Assembly: GCA_045110285.1 (NCBI GenBank)
Contig: JBGCGA010000003.1
Location: 1 to 64,000, forward strand
Length of the DNA stretch: 64,000 nucleotides
Origin: Putridiphycobacter sp045110285
GTDB lineage: Bacteria; Bacteroidota; Bacteroidia; Flavobacteriales_D; Crocinitomicaceae
Reading direction: 5' to 3'
Every line of letters begins with the position of its first letter. The stretch's first letter is position 1. The notes under the pieces are model-generated. The model was not told the DNA's origin, made no database searches, and worked only from the letters and a program-made list of their open reading frames with translations. Shown piece by piece: positions 43,059 to 53,100 of this stretch. The translations under genes and the position numbers were made by a program.

Positions 43059-44060
43059 ATGAAGATAATTATACCAATGGCAGGAATGGGAAGCAGATTG
43101 CGACCTCATACACTAACAATACCAAAACCACTGGTCCCTGTAGGTGGAAAACCTATTGTTCACCGTTTGGTGGAGGATATTGTTGAAACATCAACTGAAA
43201 AAATTGATGAAATAGCTTTTGTAATTGGCGATTTTGGACCTGTAGTAGAAGCAGAGTTAATTCAAATGGCCGAAAGCATGGGAGCAAAAGGAAAAGTATT
43301 TCATCAGAAGGAACCTCTGGGGACAGCGCATGCAGTTTTATGTGCAGCTGAATGTCTAGAAGGGCCAGTTGTTGTGGCATTTGCCGATACATTATTTAGA
43401 GCAAATTTTAAACTGAATACAAATGATGACGGTATAATATGGGTAAAACAAATTGAAGACCCAGCAGCCTTTGGAGTTGTAAAATTAGATGATAATAAAC
43501 ACATTGTAGATTTTATTGAAAAACCAAAAGAATACGTTTCAGATCTTGCAATGATAGGCATATATTATTTTAAGTCAGGCGAATCATTAAAATATGAATT
43601 GCAGTATTTAATTGATAATAATATTATAAAAAGTGGCGAGTATCAACTACCTGATGCCTTGAAAAATTTAACTAAAAAAGGAGGAAAGTTTAAAACAGGT
43701 GAAGTGTCAGAGTGGCTAGACTGCGGGAACCCTACTGTTACAATTCATACTAACCAGCGAGTTTTAGAGTTTGATAAGAATAAAAAGCTTGTGGCTGATG
43801 ATTTGAAACTAGATAATTCTGTAATTATTCCCCCTTGCTATATTGGAGAAAACGTAAAAATAGAAAATGCAATTGTTGGTCCTCATGTCTCGCTAGGCGC
43901 AGGTACAGTAGTTGAAAATTCAATCATCAAAAATTCAATTATTCAAAAAAATGCAATAATTAAGAATACAGTGGTGGCCGATTCCATGATTGGAAATTAC
44001 GCCAAAATATTGAGTAAAAGCAAATCAATAAGTATAGGCGACTACACCGTTGTAGAATAA
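43059..44060 (+). CDS. Sugar-phosphate nucleotidyltransferase with left-handed beta-helix tail
   Basis: A 333-residue enzyme with the NTP-transferase opening MAGMGSRLRPHTLTIPKPL and VGGKPI, and the substrate motifs EPLGTAHAV and CGNPTVTIHTN. The final 90 residues show the hexapeptide pattern of a left-handed beta-helix (GENVKIENAIVGPHVSLGAG, IIKNSIIQKNAIIK). It would activate a hexose-1-phosphate (dTDP-, GDP- or UDP-sugar); which base and sugar cannot be told from sequence. It overlaps the next gene by one base. Confidence 0.88.
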   Translation: MKIIIPMAGMGSRLRPHTLTIPKPLVPVGGKPIVHRLVEDIVETSTEKIDEIAFVIGDFGPVVEAELIQMAESMGAKGKVFHQKEPLGTAHAVLCAAECLEGPVVVAFADTLFRANFKLNTNDDGIIWVKQIEDPAAFGVVKLDDNKHIVDFIEKPKEYVSDLAMIGIYYFKSGESLKYELQYLIDNNIIKSGEYQLPDALKNLTKKGGKFKTGEVSEWLDCGNPTVTIHTNQRVLEFDKNKKLVADDLKLDNSVIIPPCYIGENVKIENAIVGPHVSLGAGTVVENSIIKNSIIQKNAIIKNTVVADSMIGNYAKILSKSKSISIGDYTVVE

Positions 44061-45793
44061 TGAAGGGTTTTTATAAAAATATTAATATTTGTTTGCTCAG
44101 TACTTTAATATGTTTTCAGTTAAGTTGTGCAAATTCAAAGAAGATACAACCTCCCCAAAATGACAGTTCACTCTCATTTAAAGAAACCTTTCATCAGGCA
44201 AATAGTGAAAAAATGATTGGGCATTATGATTCAGCAGTAGATTTATTTAAAAAGTGTTTGCAAATCAATCCTCAATCAGCTGCTTCACAATTTGCTCTTG
44301 CGCAGATATATAAAAATCAAGATGACACTGAAAAAGCAATTGAGTATTGCCGAAATGCGTTTAGAATTGACGAAAATAATAAGTGGTATGCTGAATTTTT
44401 GGCAAGTACTTTTTTTAAAATTGGCGACTACAATAATAGCGCAAAATTTTATAAGTTGGTAGTAGAAAAACATGGTGACAGAAATATTGATAATTTATCC
44501 AAATTGGCACAATCTTATATATTTTCAAATCAAAAATCTGAGGCAATTGCTACCTTAGATCAAATGGAATTAGAGCTAGGTCCTACCCCTATGACAAGCT
44601 TGACTAAACATGACCTATATCAAGAGTTAGGAAAAACGAAACAGTCTGAAGAGGCTTTGCAGAATCTATTTGCTGAAAATCCAACCAGTACAAGAGTTGC
44701 CTTAGAAGCAATGGATTACTTTTTGCAAACCCGTCAATATAATAATGCTGAAATAGCTATCAAAAAAGTTTTTGCAATAGAGTCTGAAAATGTCTTTGCT
44801 AAATTAGGCTCGGCCGAGGTGGCTCTAGCAAGAGCGAAAATTGATGATGCATTTACACTTCTATCCGAATCTTTACCATCAAGTGAAATAGAAATAGATC
44901 GTAAAACATCAATACTTGAATCTTTAATGTCAATGGGTTTTGATAATCGCTATCCCGAAGCTGAAAGTATTAATAGCAAACTTTTAATATTGATGAAGAA
45001 ATTGTCCCCAATTCATATCGAATCAGCAAAGTTTCTGAGTTTATATGGTAGGTTTTTAATGCAGAATGAACAGGAAGATTCAGCAATTTTCTATTTTCAG
45101 AGAGCTGTGGATATTGAGCCAAATAGCTTTGATGCTTGGATGAACCTAATGGATGCAGGATATAATAGTGGGGATTATCTTAAGGTGATTGATGATGCAA
45201 GTCAAGTTTTAACTTTTTATCCAAATCAACCCATGATTTATTTACTTAAAGGTATCTCTGAATATGAGCTACTACACTTTGCAAAGGCTGAAGAAACTTT
45301 ATTTACAGGACAGTCTTTGGTCATTGACGATAATGAGCTATCAGCCGAATTCAGATATCACTTAGCAAAATCAAAATGGAAGCAAAACGAGAAAGAGAAG
45401 GCAAAATCAATTTTTCAAGATTTATTTGAAGTCTACCCATCAAATGCAAGATTTGTAAATGGATTTGCTCAACTTTTATATTTTGACAACGAAAAAAATA
45501 AGGCATTTCAATATGCAAAGAAAGCAGCGAATCTTGACCCTAGAATTGCCGAGTATTCAGCTTTTTATGCCAAGTTATTAGTTGAAGAAAAAAACTATGA
45601 ATTAGCTCAAAAAATGATTGAACAAGCCATCATCTCAGACATTGGTAGTGCAGAATATATGGAGACATTAGGTGATATTCTGTTTTTCCAAAATAAACCA
45701 ATAAAAGCAGTTGAAGCTTGGAAAGAGGCATATAATATGAAACCTTCTAGTCGTTTAGAAGTAAAAATAAAGACGAAAAACTATCATGAGTAA
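44060..45793 (+). CDS. TPR-repeat lipoprotein
   Basis: A 577-residue protein starting in the stop of the preceding gene (TAATG). Its signal ends in a lipobox (FQLSCANSK), so it is lipid-anchored. About a dozen TPR helix pairs follow (IGHYDSAVDLFKKCLQINPQSAASQFALAQIYK, DSAIFYFQRAVDIEPNSFDAWMNLMDAGYN, in parts), ready to hold protein partners at the envelope. It overlaps the DUF4292 gene by 8 bp, so these neighbours are made together. Confidence 0.88.
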   Translation: MKGFYKNINICLLSTLICFQLSCANSKKIQPPQNDSSLSFKETFHQANSEKMIGHYDSAVDLFKKCLQINPQSAASQFALAQIYKNQDDTEKAIEYCRNAFRIDENNKWYAEFLASTFFKIGDYNNSAKFYKLVVEKHGDRNIDNLSKLAQSYIFSNQKSEAIATLDQMELELGPTPMTSLTKHDLYQELGKTKQSEEALQNLFAENPTSTRVALEAMDYFLQTRQYNNAEIAIKKVFAIESENVFAKLGSAEVALARAKIDDAFTLLSESLPSSEIEIDRKTSILESLMSMGFDNRYPEAESINSKLLILMKKLSPIHIESAKFLSLYGRFLMQNEQEDSAIFYFQRAVDIEPNSFDAWMNLMDAGYNSGDYLKVIDDASQVLTFYPNQPMIYLLKGISEYELLHFAKAEETLFTGQSLVIDDNELSAEFRYHLAKSKWKQNEKEKAKSIFQDLFEVYPSNARFVNGFAQLLYFDNEKNKAFQYAKKAANLDPRIAEYSAFYAKLLVEEKNYELAQKMIEQAIISDIGSAEYMETLGDILFFQNKPIKAVEAWKEAYNMKPSSRLEVKIKTKNYHE

Positions 45794-46622
45794 AATAGTG
45801 AAAAATACTGCCTTAATTTTATTGAGTTTTACTATTTTTCTTGGCTGTGGAAAAACAGACACAATTCACAAAATTGATGAAAGAGTTGGCGACAAAGAAT
45901 TGACTGAAAAGTTATTTCAGTTAAATAAAAGGCCATGCGACTATTTTTATGCAAAACTCAGTGTCGACTACAGAAATTCGAAGCTGAATCAATCCTTTAA
46001 AAGTAGTCTTAAAATGACAGTTGATTCAGCCTTTTCAGGAACTGTAAGTTATGCTGGTTTCATTATAGCCAATTTTTTGGCGGATAAAGACTCATTAAAG
46101 GCAACTTATAAGCAAGAAAAGTGCTACTTTACTGAGGACTTCTCTTATGTGTCTTCTATCTTGGGTGTAGAGTTGGCTTATGATTTCTTTGAAAACATGT
46201 TAATGGCTCAACCCATAGGGGTTGATACAACTATTAAGTACAAACAAATAAAAGATAAGAACAAAAAGTACTACATTTTATCCTCTCACAAAAAAAGGCA
46301 GTATAAAAAAATTGAAAAAGAAAAGATTAATCTTGATGCCGAGAAAAATGATGACATCTTCATTAAGTATTACTTTTCTTCTGATTCAATGACTTTGGAA
46401 AAAATGATATTTGAAATTCCTATTGATTCAGTGAGTATTGCGATAAATTATACAGAAATTAAGAATGAGTCAAACATAGTATTACCTGAGTATACAACAG
46501 TAAGCATTGTTCATCCCAAAGATAGCATTGCAATTGGGCTGTCGTACAGCAAGCAGTCAATCAATAATAGGAAAAACCACAGATTTTCGGTTCCAAATAG
46601 TTATGAAAATTGCAATAAGTAA
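45786..46622 (+). CDS. DUF4292 lipoprotein (LolA/LolB-like fold family)
   Basis: A 278-residue lipoprotein (signal ILLSFTIFLGCGKT) of the DUF4292 group found in Bacteroidetes, whose fold is related to LolA/LolB. Visible traits are an NKRPCDYFYAKLSVDYRN opening, SFKSSLKMTVDSAF and a C-terminal part with VLPEYTTVSI. In the family it is taken to work in lipoprotein or envelope homeostasis, but this is not proved. The stop lies 20 bases inside the downstream EnvC-like gene. Confidence 0.8.
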   Translation: MSKIVKNTALILLSFTIFLGCGKTDTIHKIDERVGDKELTEKLFQLNKRPCDYFYAKLSVDYRNSKLNQSFKSSLKMTVDSAFSGTVSYAGFIIANFLADKDSLKATYKQEKCYFTEDFSYVSSILGVELAYDFFENMLMAQPIGVDTTIKYKQIKDKNKKYYILSSHKKRQYKKIEKEKINLDAEKNDDIFIKYYFSSDSMTLEKMIFEIPIDSVSIAINYTEIKNESNIVLPEYTTVSIVHPKDSIAIGLSYSKQSINNRKNHRFSVPNSYENCNK

Positions 46623-47832
46623 GTTTTTTTTAGTTGTGCTTTTTTTATTTTCAGCTAGTCATGCTTGGTGTCAAGTAAAAGAAAGTGATAAGCTTAAAAA
46701 GCAACAAAAACAGATTGAAGAAAAAATTGCTTTCACCGAAAACTTGTTAAAATCCACGGAAACTAATAAAGTAAACTTGTCAAGTAGTATAGGGTTAATC
46801 TCAAATAAAATAAAGTATCGCGAGGCACTATTAAGTAACATTAATGTGCAACTAAACACTTTAAATGCTGAAATTAAGACACTAAAAAGTGAAGTAAAAC
46901 TGCTTGACGCACAATTGCAAGTTCTAATACAGCAATACAAAAGTATGATTGTTCAATCATATAAAATGAGGAGCGAATCAGCCTCAGTATTTTTTATACT
47001 TTCAAGTACAAATTTCAATCAGGCATCTAAAAGAATGCTCTACTTAAATCAATTAACAAAATTCAGAGCGGACCAAATTCAAAGAATCAAAGCGCTTCGA
47101 AATAGTATACTTGAGAAGCAACAATTGATAGAAGAAAAAAGATTAAATCAAGAACAATTGCTTAAAAGTAAAGAGTCGGAAAAAAGTAAGTATGTTAGAG
47201 ATAGAGAAGGAAAGATAAAAACAATTAAAAATCTAGAAGGAAAAGAACAGAAATTACAGAAAGAGCTGCAAGATCAGAAAATAAAGGCCAATAATATTAA
47301 AAAAGCTATCTCAGCTGCAATTAGAAAAGAAATTGAAGCGACAAGAAAAAAGGAAGTTACAAAACCAAGAACGGTCGCAGAGACGAAAGAAATTGCACTA
47401 AATAATTCAGGTTTTGAAGGAAACAAAGGTAGACTGCCTTGGCCGGTGTCCAAAGGCGAAATAACAAAAGGTTTCGGAAAGCAAGCGCATCCGGTGCATG
47501 TTGGCATTTATACATACAATAAAGGGTTAGATATTTCAACTGTAAAAGGTGCTAATGTAAGATGCGTATATAAGGGAAAAGTAAGCTCAATTATTAATAT
47601 ACCAGGGGCAGGTAAAGCGGTTATTGTAGCACATGGTAATTACCGGACAATCTATTCTAATTTACAAAGTGTTTATGTCCAAAAAGGTGCAAGTTTAGAT
47701 ACCAAAGATGAAATAGGTGCATTACTTATAAATCCTGATGGGAGCCCTTCAGAAGTGCATTTTGAAATTGTGAAAATTACAGCGGAAGGAAAAATTTCAA
47801 ACTTGAACCCTTCTTTCTGGCTATACCAGTAG
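46603..47832 (+). CDS. EnvC-like M23/LytM-fold protein with degenerate catalytic site
   Basis: A 409-residue exported protein (ATG at 46603; signal MKIAISKFFLVVLFLFSASHAWCQ). Residues 25-270 are a long coiled coil. The last 110 form a LytM domain (GLDISTVKGANVRCVYKGKV, GNYRTIYSNLQSVYVQKG, VHFEI). The zinc-binding H-x-x-x-D is here N-K-G-L-D and the HxH is E-V-H, so the hydrolase site appears lost, as in EnvC/NlpD amidase activators. It probably activates a septal amidase. It overlaps DUF4292 by 20 bp and closes the operon. Confidence 0.88.
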   Translation: MKIAISKFFLVVLFLFSASHAWCQVKESDKLKKQQKQIEEKIAFTENLLKSTETNKVNLSSSIGLISNKIKYREALLSNINVQLNTLNAEIKTLKSEVKLLDAQLQVLIQQYKSMIVQSYKMRSESASVFFILSSTNFNQASKRMLYLNQLTKFRADQIQRIKALRNSILEKQQLIEEKRLNQEQLLKSKESEKSKYVRDREGKIKTIKNLEGKEQKLQKELQDQKIKANNIKKAISAAIRKEIEATRKKEVTKPRTVAETKEIALNNSGFEGNKGRLPWPVSKGEITKGFGKQAHPVHVGIYTYNKGLDISTVKGANVRCVYKGKVSSIINIPGAGKAVIVAHGNYRTIYSNLQSVYVQKGASLDTKDEIGALLINPDGSPSEVHFEIVKITAEGKISNLNPSFWLYQ

Positions 47833-47833
47833 G

Positions 47834-48550
47834 TTATTTGTAGCTTCGGAAACGCATTTTCCAAACACCAAAAATTGCTTCTTTAAAAATGCCCGAACTC
47901 ATTTTCGATTGCCCAAATTCCCGGTCAATAAAAGTAATGGGTACCTCAGTAACTTTGAATCCATTCTTTATTGCAGCATATTTCATGCCTATTTGAAAAG
48001 CATAGCCCTTAAAATTTACTGAGTTAAAATTGATTGATTCCAACACACTTCTATGATAACACTTGAACCCTGCAGTAGTGTCTTTTATACTTACCCAAAG
48101 AATCATTCTCACGTAAAACGACGCCAAAAATGATAAAATCAGCCGTTTTTTGTCCCAGTTAGCAACTTTTCCACCTTTAATATATCTAGATCCTATAGCC
48201 AAGTCAGCTGATTTATTTTGACATGCTGCTACTAACCTATTTAAGTCATCTGGGTTATGAGAGAAATCAGCATCCATCTCACACAAGTAGTCGTAGTCCT
48301 TTAAAAGCCCCCATTTAAAACCATGAATATAAGCCGTTCCTAATCCTAACTTTCCCGTTCGTTCTTCAATAAATAGTCTATTTGGAAATTCAGTTTGGAT
48401 TGTTTTTACAATACCTGCCGTTCCATCAGGAGAACCATCATCCACAACAAGAAGATCGAATCGTGGATCAAGAGACATTACCTTACGAATCATCTTGTCA
48501 ATGTTTTCTTTTTCGTTGTAAGTCGGTATAATCACTAAGTTTTTTAACAT
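47834..48550 (-). CDS. Polyprenol monophosphomannose synthase (Dpm1-like GT2)
   Basis: A 238-residue family-2 glycosyltransferase. The start VIIPTYNEKENIDKMI and LLVVDDGSPDGT (nucleotide-binding) are followed by the catalytic CEMDADFSHNP, SRYIKGG and TAGFKCYHR, then a cytoplasmic tail without membrane helices. It would make polyprenyl-phosphate-mannose or a related lipid-linked sugar for protein or glycan modification. It ends only one base from the convergent EnvC-like gene. Confidence 0.92.
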   Translation of the reverse strand: MLKNLVIIPTYNEKENIDKMIRKVMSLDPRFDLLVVDDGSPDGTAGIVKTIQTEFPNRLFIEERTGKLGLGTAYIHGFKWGLLKDYDYLCEMDADFSHNPDDLNRLVAACQNKSADLAIGSRYIKGGKVANWDKKRLILSFLASFYVRMILWVSIKDTTAGFKCYHRSVLESINFNSVNFKGYAFQIGMKYAAIKNGFKVTEVPITFIDREFGQSKMSSGIFKEAIFGVWKMRFRSYK

Positions 48551-48651
48551 GCTTGGCCTGAATTCTAGCGCTAATATAATTTAATTATCAGAATACATAC
48601 TCAGTTTTTAACCAAATTTAGCAATTCCAATTTCATTGATTTTAATTGTTT

Positions 48652-48659
48652 TAAATTTG
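48652..48659 (+). promoter_or_regulatory. -7 promoter box 5 nt from the start of the LVIVD-type gene
   Basis: TAAATTTG-CAATC-ATG. The start point predicted from the -7 box falls at or next to the ATG at 48665. Confidence 0.45.
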
Positions 48660-48664
48660 CAATC

Positions 48665-49993
48665 ATGAAAGTTTGGTTTTTTATCTTCCTATCATTCCCT
48701 GTAATGGCTCAAGACTATTTTAATATTGAATTAAGATCGCATTGGACTGATACATCTGTTGTTTTGGGATCAGGTGAGGTAAGGTTTTCAGATTTATGGG
48801 GCTTCAAAGTAAATGGAGAAAAATATGCAGTAATTGGTTCAAATGAAGGAAGCCATTTTTTAAAAGTAAACGAATATAGTGTAAATGAGGTGGACTTTAA
48901 ACAAGGAGCGTTTTCCGGACCATTAGTGCAACACAGAGATTATAAACGTTATAAGAACTTTATTTATGCAGTCTGTGATGAGGGGCCTTCTAGTCTTCAA
49001 ATTTTTGATATTAGTAAATTACCTGATTCAGTAAGCATTGTTTATGATAGTGATCATCTTTTTATTACTTGCCACAATATTTTTATTGATACTAGTAGTG
49101 CTAGATTATATGCCTGCGGTCCGAATGGAGTGGGGCTGAAAATTTTCGACATTTCAGAACCAACTAACCCTACTTTGCTTTTAAACTTCACAAATATCAA
49201 TTATGTTCATGATTGCTTTGTGCTAAATGATACAGCATTTTTAAATTCAGGTGTAGATGGTCTTAGAATCTATGATTTCTCAAATCTTGCTTTTCCCATG
49301 GAACTTGGTGTTTTAAGTACATATCAAGAAAAGGGCTACAATCACAGTGGGTGGATGAATGATTCAAGGACAGTTTATTGTTTTATAGATGAAACAGAAG
49401 GAAAAAAAATTAAATTTTGCAAGTTAGACAGAGGGTTGGACAATATTCAAGTCAATGCACTTTTTGGAACTAAAAAGGCATTAGATTATGTTGCTCACAA
49501 CATTCAGATTGTAGAAGGTTTTGCATTTGTGTCTTACTACAATGAAGGACTTCGAATTTTCGATTTGGAACAATCGCCAATAAAGGAAGTAGCATATTTT
49601 GATACATATTTAATTGAGTCGTCCTTTAAACTCCATGGTGCATGGGGTGTCTTTGTTTTTGTAGAAGATGAAATTGTTATTCTATCAGATAGGCAGAGTG
49701 GTTTCTTTAGTTTCTATTTTCCTTTCTCTAAATTAAGAAAGCAATCTGAAAAAAGCAAGGTATATGGCAACCCAGTTATCAATGAAAACTCCCAGATAAT
49801 CATTAATATGGAGGGAAAAGATGATCTTTTCTTTGATATTTACAGTGTTTCGGGTTCTATTATTTATCGACAGCAGCTGGCAAAAAATTGGGTTAATATT
49901 CCACTTTCTTTAAAACCAGGCCTGTATGTTTATAAGGTTTATTCTTTAGACAGTAATGTGAAAAGTACAGGAAAATTTGCGGTCTTAATGTAG
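48665..49993 (+). CDS. LVIVD-repeat (choice-of-anchor B type) protein with T9SS type A sorting domain
   Basis: A 442-residue secreted protein with signal MKVWFFIFLSFPVMAQ. Residues 20-340 form beta-propeller-like units with the repeated I-F-D-I-S and L-R-I-Y/F-D motifs (LQIFDISKLPDSV, LKIFDISEPTNPT, LRIYDFSNLAFP, LRIFDLEQSP), typical of LVIVD proteins. The C-terminal part (DIYSVSGSIIYRQ, LKPGLYVYKVYS) is a type A sorting domain. Function is unknown. It precedes the SprB-repeat gene on the same strand, with 160 bases between. Confidence 0.82.
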   Translation: MKVWFFIFLSFPVMAQDYFNIELRSHWTDTSVVLGSGEVRFSDLWGFKVNGEKYAVIGSNEGSHFLKVNEYSVNEVDFKQGAFSGPLVQHRDYKRYKNFIYAVCDEGPSSLQIFDISKLPDSVSIVYDSDHLFITCHNIFIDTSSARLYACGPNGVGLKIFDISEPTNPTLLLNFTNINYVHDCFVLNDTAFLNSGVDGLRIYDFSNLAFPMELGVLSTYQEKGYNHSGWMNDSRTVYCFIDETEGKKIKFCKLDRGLDNIQVNALFGTKKALDYVAHNIQIVEGFAFVSYYNEGLRIFDLEQSPIKEVAYFDTYLIESSFKLHGAWGVFVFVEDEIVILSDRQSGFFSFYFPFSKLRKQSEKSKVYGNPVINENSQIIINMEGKDDLFFDIYSVSGSIIYRQQLAKNWVNIPLSLKPGLYVYKVYSLDSNVKSTGKFAVLM

Positions 49994-50133
49994 TTTTTGA
50001 AACTTTTAACAATCCTTACCGTAACCTACTAAACCCTAAATTCTGCATCAAAGATGCTAGTTTTAGTTAATAGATTGATGTTGTTTTCATGAAAATATAT
50101 TTTTCTTGTGGATAACAATTGTAAAATTTTACG

Positions 50134-50141
50134 TATGTTTG
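50134..50141 (+). promoter_or_regulatory. -7 promoter box of the SprB-repeat gene
   Basis: TATGTTTG is an exact TAnnTTTG match, 13 bases before the ATG at 50155. The mRNA leader would be only about 8 nt, with no ribosome binding site. Confidence 0.45.
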
Positions 50142-50154
50142 TAAAAAATTAAGT

Positions 50155-53100
50155 ATGATGACAACTATACCTTTTTTTAAACAAGGAAATTCTGTGCGCG
50201 CAATTCTCGCATTTTTAGCGATTATTGTGACCACAATGACTTATGCAGTTCCGCGAGAAGAACTGAAAAGTAATTTTAGTCCACCACCCCCTTGCGGAAA
50301 CATTGTAGGAGGCTCAATAGCAGGAGCGCAGACTAGTAGCTGTAGCCCTTTCGACCCAGCTATTATAACTAGCAGTGCTGATGCTACAAGCGGTGGTTAC
50401 ACCGAAGAATACATATGGGTTTTTAAGAACGCTACAACAGGTTGGAATTTCCAAACTATTGTCGGTGCAACTGGAACAACATACGACCCAGGTTCCTTGA
50501 CAGAAACTACAACTTTCAGGAGGTGTGCAAGAATAATTGGATGCACAGCTTGGGATGGTGAAAGTAACGACATTGTAATAACAATCAATAATGGCTGCTG
50601 CAATGTGACTTCTGCGGGATCTATTTCAGGTAATCAATCAAATTGTGGTTCGTTTGATCCAACAGTAATTACAAGCGTAGCACCGGCTTCTGGGGGTTCA
50701 AATAATCCAGAATATTTATGGATGAAAAAGACAGCTTCTTCAGGATGGTCTTTTGCCGTTATTGCAGGTGCAACCGGCGAAACTTACGATCCAGGTACTA
50801 TCACTGAAACTACAGTTTACAGAAGATGTGGAAGAAATGTGGGATGTACCTCTTGGCCAGGTGAGACCAATGATGTTACAATGACAGTTTTCCCAGGAGG
50901 ATTAACTGCAACAGCAACATCAACGACTGCATATTGTACTGATACAATTACAGTATGTGATATGACAGATTATAACGGATCTAGAACAATATATATGCCT
51001 TCTTTAGGAGGTACGTCTGGAGTGTCTTTGTTCACAATTGTAAATAATTCTGCAAAATTATACCAATTTAATGACGGTACTGCGCACTATGTAGGCAAAG
51101 CTGAAAAAACAAATGATAGCAATAAACAGTGGGTATTCTCTGTTTGGTTTAAAGATAAAAAAGACTGGACTGCTTGGAACGCTGGTGGCGGATCATACAA
51201 AAGTGGACCTGGAACCGCAGTAAATGATCATCTTGGATGGGATTATTATATAATGGACGCAGGTAAGCCAAACAAAATGGTTGGTTTAGGCGATTATGCG
51301 GGAGTAGAATTAAATCTTACCCACAAACCTTCAAGCTACCTGTATGCAATGCAGTTAGGAACTGGAGCAAATGATCAAGATTCAGACTATGGGATGTCAT
51401 TTTGGTTTGAGTACACTAGTAGTGACCCTGCTTATAGTACAGGTCATGGTGATTATAATACAGATGCACCAACATGCAATAATGTTGCATCATGTGGAGG
51501 TTCTGCAACAGCTTCAGCCTCTGGAGGAGTTGGGCCGTATGCTTACTCTTGGTCAAATGGCATATATGGAGATGAAACAAAAGATATTTGTGCTGGAACT
51601 TATACGGTGACTGTTACAGATGCTAATGGATGTACAGCCACCTCTTCAACAACTATTTCAACAACTATTTGTTGCGGAAACATTACACCGGGCACAATAA
51701 GTGGTAATCAAACTGGTTGCGGGTCTATTGACCCTGCACCTTTTACTAGTTTATCACCAGCAACTGGATCAGGGGCAGGTATCGAATATGTATGGATTAA
51801 AAAGAATGCTTCGACAGGTAATGCTTGGGTAACCATTCCAGGTGCAACATCTGAAACTTATGATGCAGGAGTTGTTACAGAAACAACAGATTTTAGAAGA
51901 TGTGCAAGAATTCAGGGTTGTATTCCTTACAATGGAGAGTCAAATGATCTTACGGTTACAGTTATAAGCAATGTAACAGGAGCAGGATCAATAGGGAATG
52001 CTCAAAGTTCATGTGGGAGTTTTGACCCCGCTACAATAACGAGCATTGCTCCTGCAGTTGGAGTAGGTACTATTGAATACATGTGGATGAAGAAAACTAC
52101 CGGGTCATTTATTGCTATACCAGGTACAAATTCTGAAACATACGATCCTGGCATCATTACTGAAACAACAACATTTAGAAGATGTGCAAGAATAGTAGGA
52201 TGCTCAACATGGCCAGGAGAATCAAATGACGTGGTTATGACAGTTAATCCCGGTCCTTCTGTAACTGGCGCATCAATATCAGATGCTTCATGTAATGGCG
52301 GAAATGACGGAACAATATCTGTTACTGTTTCTGGTGGAGTCTCTCCATACACATATTCGTGGGATAACGGCGCGAACACTGCCTCCATTTCAGGACTCTC
52401 TGCAGGGTCTTATATCGTTACTGTAACGGATGCCAACGGATGTACAACCAACGAACCTAAAGTAATAACAGAGCCTACTTTATTAACGAGCACAGCAACA
52501 TCTACGGATGCAACTGGAGCAGGAGTATCAGATGGATCAGCAACAGTAACAGCAGCAGGCGGAAGCCCAGCTTACACTTACTTATGGTCAGATGGTCAAA
52601 CAACTGCAACAGCAACCGGATTAGCAGCAGGAACTTATACAGTAACAGTAACCGATACACATGGTTGTACAACAACTGAAACAGTAACAATCGGTGAGCC
52701 AGGTCCATTAACAAATACAAGTACATCAACAGATGTGTCATGTAACTCAGGAAATGATGGTACAGCTTCAATTACAGTAACTGGTGGTGTTTCACCATAT
52801 ACTTACTTGTGGGATAATGGAGCAACAACTTCAAGTATTTCAGGATTAGCTGCAGGTACTTATAATGTAACCGCAACAGATGCTAATGGTTATACAACTA
52901 CAGCAACAGCAGTAGTAAACGAGCCAACATTATTATCATCTACATCAACAGATACAGATGTAACCTGTAATGGAGATGCAGACGGAACAGGATCAATGAA
53001 TGTATCAGGCGGAACACTGCCATACACTTACTCATGGGATAATGGAGCAACAACAGCTTCATTAACTAACCTAGCTCCTGGAACATATGTTGGAACTGCA

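Noticed and set aside
46507..46602. Upstream start for the EnvC-like gene
   Set aside because: It would add 32 residues without signal character. The ATG at 46603 gives a normal signal peptide.
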